Origin: an uncultured Saprospiraceae bacterium
GTDB taxonomy: Bacteria > Bacteroidota > Bacteroidia > Chitinophagales > Saprospiraceae
Direction of reading: 5' to 3'
DNA: 38,713 nt
Assembly: GCA_937961455.1 (NCBI GenBank)
Contig: CALGNN010000144.1
Span: forward strand, 1 to 38,713
Below the pieces are notes generated by a model that saw only the letters and a program-made list of their open reading frames with translations, had not been told where the DNA came from and made no database searches. Shown here in pieces: positions 1 to 8,957 of this stretch (within the stretch, counting starts at the first letter, position 1; every line of letters starts with the position of its first letter). Both the position numbers and the translations under genes were made by a program.

Positions 1-321
1 TATAGGATCTTGGATTTATTTTATTGGGAACAAAGAATGCCTGGTTGGTTAGCACACGGATTAATTGAATGGGACGAAGCAATGGAAGTATACAGTCCAT
101 TTAATCAAAGAGCCTATCATGAAATATTATTAGGTCTCGATAGTAAATATCGAACTTATCCTGATTTTACTTTAATCAAATCTATGATCAAAGAGAATTG
201 GTCATCATTAATGCAGTTTCCATTTAATCCATTGGTTGGAATAAAGTCTGTGAAGAGAATGATTCGTTCTGTTTTATCTCGAGTAGGTATTTACGAAAAT
301 CCACTAAAAAGAAAATCGTAA
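1..321 (+). CDS. C-terminal end of an asparagine-synthase-like polysaccharide-cluster protein (5' truncated by window)
   Basis: The frame is open from base 1 and has no ATG, so this is the tail of a gene that begins outside the window; 106 residues are visible. The tail contains FYWEQRMPGWLAHGLIEWD, then SPFNQRAYHEILLGLDS, and ends with a basic stretch. This pattern (WEQRMG-like, acidic helix, FN-R-LLE-LL) resembles the C-termini of asparagine-synthase/ATP-pyrophosphatase-like proteins found in bacterial polysaccharide loci. The catalytic ATP-binding part is not visible, so the family call is tentative. The stop lies 6 bases before the next gene, which places it in the same operon as the glycan genes downstream. 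Confidence 0.5.
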   Translation, partial: YRILDLFYWEQRMPGWLAHGLIEWDEAMEVYSPFNQRAYHEILLGLDSKYRTYPDFTLIKSMIKENWSSLMQFPFNPLVGIKSVKRMIRSVLSRVGIYENPLKRKS

Positions 322-327
322 TTTTTA

Positions 328-1635
328 ATGGATCAAATTGAAATTATAATTCCTCATTTAAATGCGAAAGAAGTAAGTTATACGTTCGATGTTTTACTGG
401 GAAATATTCTAGGATTAAACAATTATCAATTTACTTATACTGATAAGGTCGATGATTTTCACATTGCTTTACCCAATCAACATACCATAAGCATTGCCAA
501 TATTTTTTTTGCTGAAAGAGATTATATAGCATATAAAACTTCAGATCAACCATCTGGCTTGTATTCCTATATGGGAAGAGATTCTGAATTATTATTTTTT
601 TATGGAACAAGCCAATTGGCTAAAATTGATAAAGAAATAAAACTGGGTTTTGATATCATTGGGAGTAGCTTTTATATGCTGAGCAGATGGGAGGAATATC
701 AATCAGTTGAATTAGATGTACACAAAAGATTTAAAGGAAGTGCTTCTTTTGCAGTTAAGCACAACTTTATAAATAGGCCTGTTGTAAATGAGTATGCAGA
801 TTTTTTATTGAATTTATTTATTGAGCTTGATTATCATATTGAAGATCAAAGAACCTATCAAATAATACCCACTCATGATATTGATAGTATATTTAAATTT
901 CCTACAAAAAAATCTAAATGGAAAGCGGCTGCTTCTAGTATATTAAAAAGTGGATCTAGTGCAGGTATTACTAATATCTTAACTGAACAAAAAGATCCAT
1001 ATGATACATTTAAGTACATGTTGGAGGTAGAGAAAAAGTACGATGTCAGCGCTTATTATAATGTTCATGTGAAGTCTTCTGGCAAATGGAATGGTAATTA
1101 TGATATCAAAGATGAATATGTCAGCCCCTTATTGAATCAGATAACTAATGAAGGACATGAGATAGGATTTCATCCTGGTTATGACAGTTTTAATAATAAA
1201 TCAAAATTTGAAGAGCAGTTAAATTATGCTCAAGAATTCTTGGGCATTGAGTTTAAACACGGAAGACAGCATTTTCTAAATTTTGAAACGCCCCATACCT
1301 GGTCCATTTGGAATGATGCAGGCTTTGAATGGGAATCAAGTTTATATTATCCAGAATATCCTGGGTTTAGATGTGGGACATGCACGACATTTAATGTTTT
1401 TGATATTGTACAAAGAAAAAAACTAGCATTGAAAGAAAAACCTCTTTCTTTCATGGATGTGAGTTATACAAAATATTTGCAGCTCTCTGAAGAAGCCTGC
1501 ATAGAAAGTATTCAAGAATTAAAAAGCACCATAAAAAAATATAAAGGAGAGTTTGTTTTTCTCTGGCACAATTCATTCTTTGCCGATTCTTCATGGGAGC
1601 GTGCAGAAATGGTATTTGAAAGTTTATATGAATAA
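328..1635 (+). CDS. Polysaccharide deacetylase-family (NodB-like) protein
   Basis: 435 aa. The N-terminal ~170 residues form an accessory domain ending in FDIIGSSFYMLSRWEEY, a pattern I associate with the DUF7033 domain that precedes this deacetylase type. The catalytic half begins at THDID (residues 182-186), matching the metal-binding Asp of the NodB fold. GHEIGFHPGYDSFN follows, supplying the second His motif (H-x-G-Y), then HGRQHFLNFETPHTW and near the C-terminus a FLWHNSFF motif. Such proteins are thought to remove acetyl groups from sugars, or act as related hydrolases, on surface glycans. No signal peptide is visible, so it is probably cytoplasmic and acts on a precursor. The ATG lies 6 bases after the previous stop. 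The fold is well supported; the substrate is unknown. Confidence 0.8.
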   Translation: MDQIEIIIPHLNAKEVSYTFDVLLGNILGLNNYQFTYTDKVDDFHIALPNQHTISIANIFFAERDYIAYKTSDQPSGLYSYMGRDSELLFFYGTSQLAKIDKEIKLGFDIIGSSFYMLSRWEEYQSVELDVHKRFKGSASFAVKHNFINRPVVNEYADFLLNLFIELDYHIEDQRTYQIIPTHDIDSIFKFPTKKSKWKAAASSILKSGSSAGITNILTEQKDPYDTFKYMLEVEKKYDVSAYYNVHVKSSGKWNGNYDIKDEYVSPLLNQITNEGHEIGFHPGYDSFNNKSKFEEQLNYAQEFLGIEFKHGRQHFLNFETPHTWSIWNDAGFEWESSLYYPEYPGFRCGTCTTFNVFDIVQRKKLALKEKPLSFMDVSYTKYLQLSEEACIESIQELKSTIKKYKGEFVFLWHNSFFADSSWERAEMVFESLYE

Positions 1636-1654
1636 TAAAGACATAAGAGTATAA

Positions 1655-2710
1655 ATGAAAATATTAGTTACAGGAGCTGCAGGATTTATTGGATTTCACC
1701 TTACTAAGGCTTTAGTAGATAGAGGGGATATTGTAGTCGGACTAGATAATATGAATGATTATTATGACCCAATCTTGAAAGCAGCAAGGCTTAAAGAAAT
1801 GGGTATTGAATCCACTGAGTTTATTGATGAACAACATTATCAAAGTGCGAATCATCCAAATTACTCATTCACAAAAATAGAACTATCTAATCAAGATCAA
1901 GTTAATGCACTTTTTGTCAAAGAAGGCTTTGATAAAGTAATGCACCTGGCAGCACAGGCTGGGGTAAGATATAGTTTAGAGAATCCTCAAGCTTATGTGA
2001 ATAGTAATATTGTAGCTTTCACCAATATCTTAGAAGCTTGCCGTCATAATAAAATCAAACATTTGGTCTATGCAAGCAGCTCAAGTGTTTATGGATTAAA
2101 TGAAAAAATGCCATTGTCTGAAGATGATAATGTTGACCATCCTGTTTCGCTATATGCTGCTAGCAAAAAATGCAATGAATTAATGGCACATACATACAGT
2201 CATTTATTTAATTTGCCAACAACAGGTTTGCGATTTTTCACCGTTTATGGTCCTTGGGGAAGACCAGATATGGCATTATTTTTATTTGCTGATGCCATTT
2301 TAAAAGGTGAGACCATAAATGTTTTTAATCATGGGAACATGGTTAGAGATTTTACTTATGTTGGAGATATCGTTGAAGGTGTAATTCGAGCAATTGATCA
2401 GCCTGCGAAACCCAATGAAGATTGGAATGGTGTTTCCCCTATCCCTTCAAATTCAAAAGCTCCTTACAGAATATATAATATTGGTAATAATAATCCAGTC
2501 AAACTTACCGAGTTCATAGAGGCTATTGAAAATGAACTTGGCAAAAAAGCTCATAAGAATATGATGGATTTGCAGCCTGGAGATGTTCCTAGAACTTATG
2601 CAGATGTTACAAAGATTTCATCAGATTTAAACTATAAGCCAGAAACAAAGATCAGCTATGGAATTTGTGAATTTATAAATTGGTATAAAGCCTATTATAA
2701 ACAAGAATAA
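1655..2710 (+). CDS. NAD-dependent epimerase, UDP-glucuronate 4-epimerase-like
   Basis: 351 aa, an extended SDR. The Rossmann motif TGAAGFIG lies at residues 7-14 and the acidic cofactor-binding residue is in LDNMNDYYD. Catalysis is shown by ASSSSVYG (Ser near residue 141) and YAASK (Tyr167, Lys171). [18 protein letters not shown] and [13 protein letters not shown] are typical of the UDP-GlcA 4-epimerase (CapI/LspL-like) branch, as are NDYYD after the second strand and the length of about 350 residues. It would convert UDP-glucuronate to UDP-galacturonate in the cytoplasm and so provide a uronic acid for the glycan. Distinction from other UDP-hexose 4-epimerases rests on motif resemblance only. 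It ends in the same reading frame as the next gene, directly before it. Confidence 0.82.
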   Translation: MKILVTGAAGFIGFHLTKALVDRGDIVVGLDNMNDYYDPILKAARLKEMGIESTEFIDEQHYQSANHPNYSFTKIELSNQDQVNALFVKEGFDKVMHLAAQAGVRYSLENPQAYVNSNIVAFTNILEACRHNKIKHLVYASSSSVYGLNEKMPLSEDDNVDHPVSLYAASKKCNELMAHTYSHLFNLPTTGLRFFTVYGPWGRPDMALFLFADAILKGETINVFNHGNMVRDFTYVGDIVEGVIRAIDQPAKPNEDWNGVSPIPSNSKAPYRIYNIGNNNPVKLTEFIEAIENELGKKAHKNMMDLQPGDVPRTYADVTKISSDLNYKPETKISYGICEFINWYKAYYKQE

Positions 2711-2713
2711 GGA

Positions 2714-4204
2714 CTGAAAGATCTAAGTGATAAAATAATAAAAAGCTTTTTTTGGGTTTTTGCAGGTGCAGGTGGACTGGCTGTTGTAAAACTTTTAAAT
2801 ACAGCCATTTTGGCGCGTCTGTTAACTCCAGAAGATTTTGGTTTGATGGCTGCTGCAATGACAGTAATTGGGATCACCCAATTATTTGTTCAAATTGGTG
2901 TTGGCCCAGCATTGGTTTATTATAAGGATTTAAAGCAGGTAGAAATTAATACTGCTGCATCATTTTCCTTTTTATTAGGAATCATTGCTTGCGGGGTGTT
3001 TTATTTTTTGGCAAAACCTGTTGCGGATTTCTACAATATGCCTGAGTTGGAGAATATGATATATGCTATGCTTATATTATTTCCACTTAGAGCGCTAACA
3101 AACATCTATTATTGTTTGCTGCAAAAAGAATTGCACTTTAAGGAAATTACTTATGGTGAAATTCTTGGATTTGTAGTGGGGATGATGGCTACAGGAATTA
3201 TTTTTGCATTATTAGGCTATGGTGTTTGGTCCTTGGTGTATTCTCAAATAGGATTTTCAGTCGTTTATTTTATTGTCTTATTTTATTATTCAAAAATTAA
3301 AGTAAGATTTAATTATACCCAGGGTGTAATAAAGAAATTTTTGAAGTATGGAATAAGTTTTTCTGTAGCAGCTGTACTTGATTATACTTCAAGACAAATC
3401 GACTATGTAGTTACTGGAAAATATTTGGGTTCTGTTCCCTTAAGTTATTATAATAAGGCCTACCAGATAATGGAGGTGCCTAATAAAGTAATTGGGCAAG
3501 GAATATCTTCAACACTATTTAGTAGTTTTTCAATAATTGAAAATGATGATGATAAAATTCATGATTTTCTAATCGTCTTATACTTTTTAATTTTTGCTCT
3601 TGGGATTCCAATTGGTGTCATGGGTTATTTTCTTGCTGATGAAATTGTATATATTTTATTAGGTGACCAATGGTATGATGTGGTACCTATTTTTAAAATA
3701 CTATGTATCGGTATTGTGATAAGAATAGCCATTAAAGTAGGAACAAATTTTTTGGTGGGAAAAGGAAAGCCAACCTTACTAGCTTGGACACAGTTGGCAA
3801 ATATTATCATTATTTTCATTGCATGTTTTATTGGATTTCAATTTGGTTTGGAAGGAATTGCGATTGCAATTGTGATTTCTATGATATTTAATTTTCTAAT
3901 TCTTTCTCACTTTACTATAGTCAACTCTCATTTAAGATGGGTAGATGTCATTAAAATTATTTCTATAATATTACTATTAAATGCAGTATTGGCATTGATA
4001 GTATTTAATATACATCAATGGATATATCCTTGGTTAAATCCTTTATTTAGAGCAATTATTATTGGACTCGTAGGAAGTGCATTTATTGTTTTTACCATGC
4101 AGGATAAATTTTTAAATATTGTATTTCCAAGTTATAGCCATGTGCTCCAAATTTATATTAACAGAGTAAAAAGTAAAATCTCTTCTAGAACAAAAGCTGT
4201 ATGA
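2714..4204 (+). CDS. Wzx-type oligosaccharide flippase (MOP superfamily), probable CTG start
   Basis: About 496 aa if started at CTG 2714. It is a membrane protein with about 12-14 predicted spans and the MATE/MOP signature LARLLTPEDFGLMA, expected to move undecaprenyl-linked oligosaccharide to the periplasm. The first ATG/GTG/TTG in frame is TTG at 2810, but starting there removes the first membrane helix and its basic-polar leader. The frame is open back to the stop of the preceding gene at 2708-2710. The extra residues, LKDLSDKIIKSFFWVFAGAGG and onward, look exactly like a normal flippase N-terminus (charged leader, SFFW, first helix). The only near-cognate start near that stop is CTG 2714. 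The gene overlaps the next by ATGA. The flippase call is firm; the start is inferred. Confidence 0.88.
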   Translation: MKDLSDKIIKSFFWVFAGAGGLAVVKLLNTAILARLLTPEDFGLMAAAMTVIGITQLFVQIGVGPALVYYKDLKQVEINTAASFSFLLGIIACGVFYFLAKPVADFYNMPELENMIYAMLILFPLRALTNIYYCLLQKELHFKEITYGEILGFVVGMMATGIIFALLGYGVWSLVYSQIGFSVVYFIVLFYYSKIKVRFNYTQGVIKKFLKYGISFSVAAVLDYTSRQIDYVVTGKYLGSVPLSYYNKAYQIMEVPNKVIGQGISSTLFSSFSIIENDDDKIHDFLIVLYFLIFALGIPIGVMGYFLADEIVYILLGDQWYDVVPIFKILCIGIVIRIAIKVGTNFLVGKGKPTLLAWTQLANIIIIFIACFIGFQFGLEGIAIAIVISMIFNFLILSHFTIVNSHLRWVDVIKIISIILLLNAVLALIVFNIHQWIYPWLNPLFRAIIIGLVGSAFIVFTMQDKFLNIVFPSYSHVLQIYINRVKSKISSRTKAV

Positions 4205-4854
4205 TAAAAAGATTATTTTCATTCAGGACTAGACACTTATTATATTTTGATTATTTGCGTTGGAAGGCGCGTGTGTTTGGTAAAAAATTAAAGAATCCTC
4301 CTCACGCAAAATTGCATTTAGGTTGTGGTTTTAAACGTGTTGAAGGGTGGCATAACGTTGATGTTTTGGGTTCTGATCAAAATGTGGATTTAGCCTGTGG
4401 GAAATTACCTTGGAATAATGAAGTCTTTGATTTAGTCATTTCGCAACAAGTCATTGAGCATTTGGAGATTGATATTGAATTAGAACCTTTATTGAAGGAG
4501 CTTCATCGTTGCATGAAAGAAGGTGGTGAAATTTGGTTGGCCTGCCCAGATATGGAAAAGGTATGCAGAAACTATATGGAAGATGGTGGAGCAAGTTTAG
4601 TGAAGGATAGAATAAGTAGACACAAGAATTTTTCAATGAATGGAGTACCTGATCAACACATCATTAATATTCTATTTCATCAAAATTATGAGCATCGCAA
4701 TCTTTTTGATTTTGAGCTTTTGAAGTGGCTGATGGAGAAGACAGGATTTTCAAATATTACAAAAGAATCAGAATCAAGTTTTAATACAAGATGTCCAGAT
4801 ATTCCTCAAAGACATGATGACTATATGGCCTTGTACGTAAAAGGATTTAAATAG
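4201..4854 (+). CDS. Class I SAM-dependent methyltransferase
   Basis: 217 aa. The SAM-binding motif I is LHLGCGFKRVEGWHNVDV, followed by an acidic residue and the motif DLVISQQVIEHLE with LLKELHRCMKEGGEIWLACPD. This is the Methyltransf_11/predicted SAM-methyltransferase type common in capsule and O-antigen loci. It probably O-methylates a sugar or the growing chain in the cytoplasm, although the acceptor cannot be read from the sequence. Its ATG overlaps the flippase stop by four bases (ATGA), so the two are likely translationally coupled. The next gene starts three bases after its stop. There is no signal peptide or membrane segment. Confidence 0.82.
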   Translation: MIKRLFSFRTRHLLYFDYLRWKARVFGKKLKNPPHAKLHLGCGFKRVEGWHNVDVLGSDQNVDLACGKLPWNNEVFDLVISQQVIEHLEIDIELEPLLKELHRCMKEGGEIWLACPDMEKVCRNYMEDGGASLVKDRISRHKNFSMNGVPDQHIINILFHQNYEHRNLFDFELLKWLMEKTGFSNITKESESSFNTRCPDIPQRHDDYMALYVKGFK

Positions 4855-4857
4855 ATT

Positions 4858-6003
4858 TTGAAAGTTTTAATTCTCTCCTCCGATCCTCGCCAAGGCGCTG
4901 GCGCTGAAAGGGCCGTTTCAAATATTATTAAGGCACTATCTAATAAGGTAGAGTTTGTGGTATTATTTCCAAAACTTGAGAAAACGATAGAATCGGCTCA
5001 CGACATTGCCTATAATGCAAAAATTATAGAAGCCGATCTACCATGGAATATTAGAGGTAAAGGAATCATAAAAAATCTAAAAAGAAGAAGACAACTTATA
5101 AATCTAACTGCAGACTATATCAATCAGGAAAGTCCTGATATCGTACTTTCAAATTTGAGTATTGTTTGGCATCAAGTCAGTATCATGCTTAAGGTTTTAA
5201 TTAAAATAAAAGCAAAGGTCATTCTGAGATTTGGGAACCCACTAAGCAAGGATATTGTAAACCGATCTTTTATTGCTAAAAAAATAATGTCTAAATACAT
5301 TAATCAAGTTGATTATGTAATAGGAAACGCACCAGTGATTATTGATGAGCTAAAGGCACAGACCAATATTTCATCAAAAAAAATCAAACTCATTCTTAAT
5401 CCTGTCGATATTGAAGAAGTAAGAAGAAAATCTGAAATAGCTTTAGATGATCGATCTTACTTTGACTCAGGCAAAAAAGTTATTTGTTCAGTTGGGAGAT
5501 TGGAAAATCAAAAGAATTATTCAATGTTAATTCGTGCATTTCATAAGGCAAATACTTCAAAGAAATATAAGCTAATTATAATAGGGAGTGGAAGTTTGAA
5601 AAATGAATTAAGGGCATTAGCAAAAGAATTAGATCAAGAAGATAGTATCCACTTTCTGGGATGGAAAAATAACCCATACAACTATATAAAGAATTCAGAT
5701 CTTTTTGTTCTCCCTTCACTCTATGAAGGAACACCCAATGCGCTCCTTGAAGCCATGGCTTGTGGTACAACTATATTAGCAACTGAAACAGCAGGAAGTG
5801 CAGCAGAGGTAGTAGATCACGGAAGAGCTGGAATGATTTGTAAAAATGAATATCTGGATTGTGCAAGATGTATATCTGAACTGATGGAGCAAGATGCCAA
5901 GCGTCAAAACTTAAGAGCAGCGGCTGATATCCAAATTCAAAATTTTAGCCTTGAAATGAAAGGGAGCGAGTATTTTTCAACTTTTAAAAGTGTTTTAAAT
6001 TAA
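4858..6003 (+). CDS. GT4 family glycosyltransferase
   Basis: 381 aa with a TTG start three bases after the preceding stop. The N-terminus KVLILSSDPRQGAGAERAV is the usual GT-B acceptor domain with a glycine-rich loop. The C-terminal half has VGRLENQKNYSMLIRAF, then IIGSG, FLGWKNNP, and the nucleotide-sugar-binding EGTPNALLEAMACG, which carries the E-x7-E motif of GT4 enzymes. It transfers a sugar from an NDP-donor to the lipid-linked glycan on the cytoplasmic face. No ATG is available near the start, and TTG directly gives the canonical first strand, so the start is well supported. The stop overlaps the next ATG (TAATG). Donor and linkage are unknown. Confidence 0.9.
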   Translation: MKVLILSSDPRQGAGAERAVSNIIKALSNKVEFVVLFPKLEKTIESAHDIAYNAKIIEADLPWNIRGKGIIKNLKRRRQLINLTADYINQESPDIVLSNLSIVWHQVSIMLKVLIKIKAKVILRFGNPLSKDIVNRSFIAKKIMSKYINQVDYVIGNAPVIIDELKAQTNISSKKIKLILNPVDIEEVRRKSEIALDDRSYFDSGKKVICSVGRLENQKNYSMLIRAFHKANTSKKYKLIIIGSGSLKNELRALAKELDQEDSIHFLGWKNNPYNYIKNSDLFVLPSLYEGTPNALLEAMACGTTILATETAGSAAEVVDHGRAGMICKNEYLDCARCISELMEQDAKRQNLRAAADIQIQNFSLEMKGSEYFSTFKSVLN

Positions 6004-7121
6004 TGAAGATTCTTTTAGTTTCATCCACACTAAGTAAAGGAGGGGCACAAAGGGCGGCAGCAGAATTATCGAGATATCTGGATCGAAACCATGAAGTAGT
6101 TCATGTAGTTTATAGTGATGATATTAGTTATCCTTATGGTGGCAGAATCGTAAACTTAAATCTACCCTATAATATCGATAACAGTAAGTGGGAAAAAGTG
6201 TATAGACTTTTTCATCGCTCAAGATTATTAAGAAAGGTGCTAAAAAAGGAAAAACCTGATTTTGTAATTAGCTTCTCTGATACCTTTAATATTTTTTCTA
6301 TGATTAATAAGGTGACTGGATTTCCTGCGAAATTTATTACCAGTACACAGCTACCTTCATCAATCGCCTATCAAGGAATTAATAAATTTATTTATGGCTC
6401 ATTAATTACTTTTCTTTTTAATCGAGCCGATACGGTATTAGCCATTTCGCAAGGTATAGCAGATGACCTAGTTGAGAACTTTCGTGTAAAAAGATCAAAA
6501 ATTAAAATCATTCATAATCCTGTGGATAATGCGATTGTTAAGCAAAAGGCTTCTGAGGATCTAGTTGATGATCGCTTATCAAAAAATAAATTGAAGGTGA
6601 TTAATGTAGGCAGGTTGACAGCACAGAAAAATCATTTCTTACTTTTAGATGCATTTAAATTGGTGCTGGAGCAAGTCGAGGCACAACTCGTCATTTTAGG
6701 TGCAGGAGACCTAGAAAAAGAAGTAAAGAATCATGCGAGTGCCTTAGGAATAAATGATGATGTTTACTTTGCAGGCTTTGTAGATAATCCATTTAAATAT
6801 TGCAAGGATGCAGATTTATTTGTCTTATCATCAGACTATGAAGGTTTTGGAAATGTAATTGTAGAAGCTATGGCTTCCAATTGTCCAGTCATCAGTACAG
6901 ATTGTGATTTTGGACCCAACGAAATTATCGTAGAAGGTAAAAGTGGAAACTTAGTGCCAACTAAAAATCCTGAAGCTTTAGCGAAAGCGATAATAGATTT
7001 ATTAAAAGACGAAAGCAAAAGAAAAGTTTACCAAGAAGAAGGAATAAAACGCGCCAAAGATTTTGATTTAGACAACATTGGAAGGCAATACGAAGAATTA
7101 ATGGAATCATTAATGGAGTAA
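6003..7121 (+). CDS. GT4 family glycosyltransferase
   Basis: 372 aa. The N-terminal domain starts MKILLVSSTLSKGGAQRAA, a classic GT-B glycine-rich acceptor loop. The donor domain contains VGRLTAQKNHFLLLDAF, ILGAG, FAGFVDNPFKYCKDADLFVLSSDYEGFGNVIVEAMA with the E-x7-E signature, and GPNEII. The ATG overlaps the preceding stop by one base (TAATG), which implies coupled translation with the upstream GT4. The two enzymes are similar in layout and probably add successive sugars to the repeat unit. The protein is cytoplasmic, likely at the inner face of the membrane. Specificity cannot be read from the sequence. Confidence 0.9.
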   Translation: MKILLVSSTLSKGGAQRAAAELSRYLDRNHEVVHVVYSDDISYPYGGRIVNLNLPYNIDNSKWEKVYRLFHRSRLLRKVLKKEKPDFVISFSDTFNIFSMINKVTGFPAKFITSTQLPSSIAYQGINKFIYGSLITFLFNRADTVLAISQGIADDLVENFRVKRSKIKIIHNPVDNAIVKQKASEDLVDDRLSKNKLKVINVGRLTAQKNHFLLLDAFKLVLEQVEAQLVILGAGDLEKEVKNHASALGINDDVYFAGFVDNPFKYCKDADLFVLSSDYEGFGNVIVEAMASNCPVISTDCDFGPNEIIVEGKSGNLVPTKNPEALAKAIIDLLKDESKRKVYQEEGIKRAKDFDLDNIGRQYEELMESLME

Positions 7122-7125
7122 ATTT

Positions 7126-7896
7126 ATGTTGAAAAGTATCTTAAATACCTTAAAGTTTTCTCTGAAAAAAGGGAATGCTAAAATTTTAATTCAGAAAATT
7201 CGTAGAAGAATATTTGATAATTCGAATAATGTAGTCTCTCCTGGAATATTAAATTGGCTCAATAAAAATGCAGTTGATTTTAATAAATTCGCCGAAGACC
7301 TAGATCCTGAATTATGGAATGAATCAAAAGCGTTTTGGCACGAGTTTAAAAAGCAAGCAGTAACAAAATTAGAATCTTTACCCATTACACTCGGAGGTCC
7401 AGGAATATATCCATTGCTATATTTTATTGTAAGATACAGCAAGCCAAAAACAGTAGTTGAAACTGGAGTAGCAGCTGGGTTTTCAAGTCAAGCCTTTCTT
7501 AAAGCTATGAGTAAAAATGGCAAAGGAAAATTATACAGCAGTGATTACCCTTATTTTAGAATTAAAGATCCAGAGCAGTACATAGGTGTACTGGTAGATG
7601 CAGAACTTAAAAATAATTGGGAACTTTATATAAAAGGAGATTCTGTTAATTTACCTCTAATTGTACAAGATGTAGATCAAATAGATATTTTTCATTATGA
7701 TTCAGATAAGAGTTATGATGGAAGAGAGAATGCCTTAGAAATAACTAATTCAAAAATGGCGTCAAATTCATTGATTTTAATTGATGACATTAATGACAAC
7801 TCCCATTTTTTCGATACCATTCAAAATAAAAACATTACCGATTACAGCATCTTTAAATTTAAAGACAAGTATATTGGAATGATAGGTCGCTTATAG
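7126..7896 (+). CDS. Class I SAM-dependent methyltransferase (Methyltransf_24-like)
   Basis: 256 aa. The core is KTVVETGVAAGFSSQAFLKAM (motif I, E-T-G-V-A-x-G), followed by a Rossmann half with LYSSDYPYF, DIFHYDSDKSYDGRENALEI and NSLILIDDIND. The aspartate pair at H-Y-D-S-D and LIDDI is typical of the Methyltransf_24/cephalosporin-hydroxylase-like group, which often methylates sugar hydroxyls or is metal dependent. The first ~90 residues are a helical leader with no recognised domain. It sits four bases after a GT4 and two bases before another, so it is a tailoring step of the same glycan. Substrate unknown. Confidence 0.75.
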   Translation: MLKSILNTLKFSLKKGNAKILIQKIRRRIFDNSNNVVSPGILNWLNKNAVDFNKFAEDLDPELWNESKAFWHEFKKQAVTKLESLPITLGGPGIYPLLYFIVRYSKPKTVVETGVAAGFSSQAFLKAMSKNGKGKLYSSDYPYFRIKDPEQYIGVLVDAELKNNWELYIKGDSVNLPLIVQDVDQIDIFHYDSDKSYDGRENALEITNSKMASNSLILIDDINDNSHFFDTIQNKNITDYSIFKFKDKYIGMIGRL

Positions 7897-7898
7897 AT

Positions 7899-8939
7899 TT
7901 GAAAAAAATACTTCACATTATCGTAGGCTTAAATGCCGGAGGAGCAGAAATGCTCTTAGTAGATTTAGTCAGAAACTCAAACCAACTCTTTTATTCAGAA
8001 GTAATCATACTTGGTGATTATTTTGATTTATTAGAAAGAGTTGAATCAGCTGGGGTTAAAGTGCATCAATTTCACATTGATAAATCCATAAATGGTTTTC
8101 GTAAAGGCTTAAAAGCTTTAGCGAAAATTCTTAATAATCAAGAATTTGATGTGGTCCATGCACATATGTATCATGGATTGATGTTGGCTACTTGGTATCA
8201 TATTTTTTATCGGAAAATCAATATTGCATTTACACCTAATAATGTTTCTTTTAAAAGTCGCTTTAGAGATCTCTTTGTTAGATTGATGAAATCAAGAAGG
8301 AAGGCAGATATATTATTTGGTGAAAGTATGATTAAAAATATCTATCGAGATGACTATAGGATTATTACAAATGCCATCAATACGAAGAAATTTGATCTCA
8401 ATGAAAAAAAATATGATGAGCTTACTTTTATTCAAGTAGGAAGATTAGAACCTCAAAAAAATCACCTTCATTTCTTAGACATTATTCGAGAAGTGAAAGA
8501 GCAAAGAAAAAATTTTAGAGTTTGCATCATTGGAAAGGGAGAATTGGAAACACCCATAAATAATAAAATTGCAAAATTAGGCATTGGCGATGTAGTTGAA
8601 ATGTGGGGCTATCGAACAGATATTGCTGAAATTTGTAATAAAGTACATGTTTTTATTATGCCCTCACTCTGGGAGGGTCTTCCTGTATCCATGTTAGAAG
8701 CAGGAGCCAGCGGTTTACTAGTATTTTGTACTCCAGTTGGATCCATTCCAGATTATATTACAGAAGAAACAGGCATTCTTTCTTCAATAGATGATTTTTC
8801 AAATAATATGATCAAAATTATTGATCACTATGAAGACTTGAAAGTTAAAGGAGATAATCTAAAGAAAAAGATCTTTGAAGACTTTGATATCAGCTCTATA
8901 GCACAGAAGCACTTAGAATTATATAAAGAAATATCCTAG
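7899..8939 (+). CDS. GT4 family glycosyltransferase
   Basis: 346 aa with a TTG start two bases after the preceding stop. It opens KKILHIIVGLNAGGAEMLLVDL, the standard GT4 N-terminus, and continues with FDVVHAHMYHGLML. The donor domain has VGRLEPQKNHLHFLDII, IIGKGELE, MWGYRTDIAEICNKVHVFIMPSLWEGLPVSMLEAGASG and TPVGSIPDYI. The E-x7-E motif is present. It should add one sugar to the lipid-linked oligosaccharide at the cytoplasmic membrane face. The start is supported because the first codon immediately precedes the first beta strand and no ATG occurs nearby. Confidence 0.9.
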   Translation: MKKILHIIVGLNAGGAEMLLVDLVRNSNQLFYSEVIILGDYFDLLERVESAGVKVHQFHIDKSINGFRKGLKALAKILNNQEFDVVHAHMYHGLMLATWYHIFYRKINIAFTPNNVSFKSRFRDLFVRLMKSRRKADILFGESMIKNIYRDDYRIITNAINTKKFDLNEKKYDELTFIQVGRLEPQKNHLHFLDIIREVKEQRKNFRVCIIGKGELETPINNKIAKLGIGDVVEMWGYRTDIAEICNKVHVFIMPSLWEGLPVSMLEAGASGLLVFCTPVGSIPDYITEETGILSSIDDFSNNMIKIIDHYEDLKVKGDNLKKKIFEDFDISSIAQKHLELYKEIS

Positions 8940-8957
8940 CTAAACCAAGCTAACAAA

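Noticed and set aside
2673-2877. Two short - strand open frames over the 5' end of the flippase gene
   Set aside because: They are antisense to the flippase N-terminus and overlap the epimerase end; the + strand frame gives a canonical flippase leader and helix.
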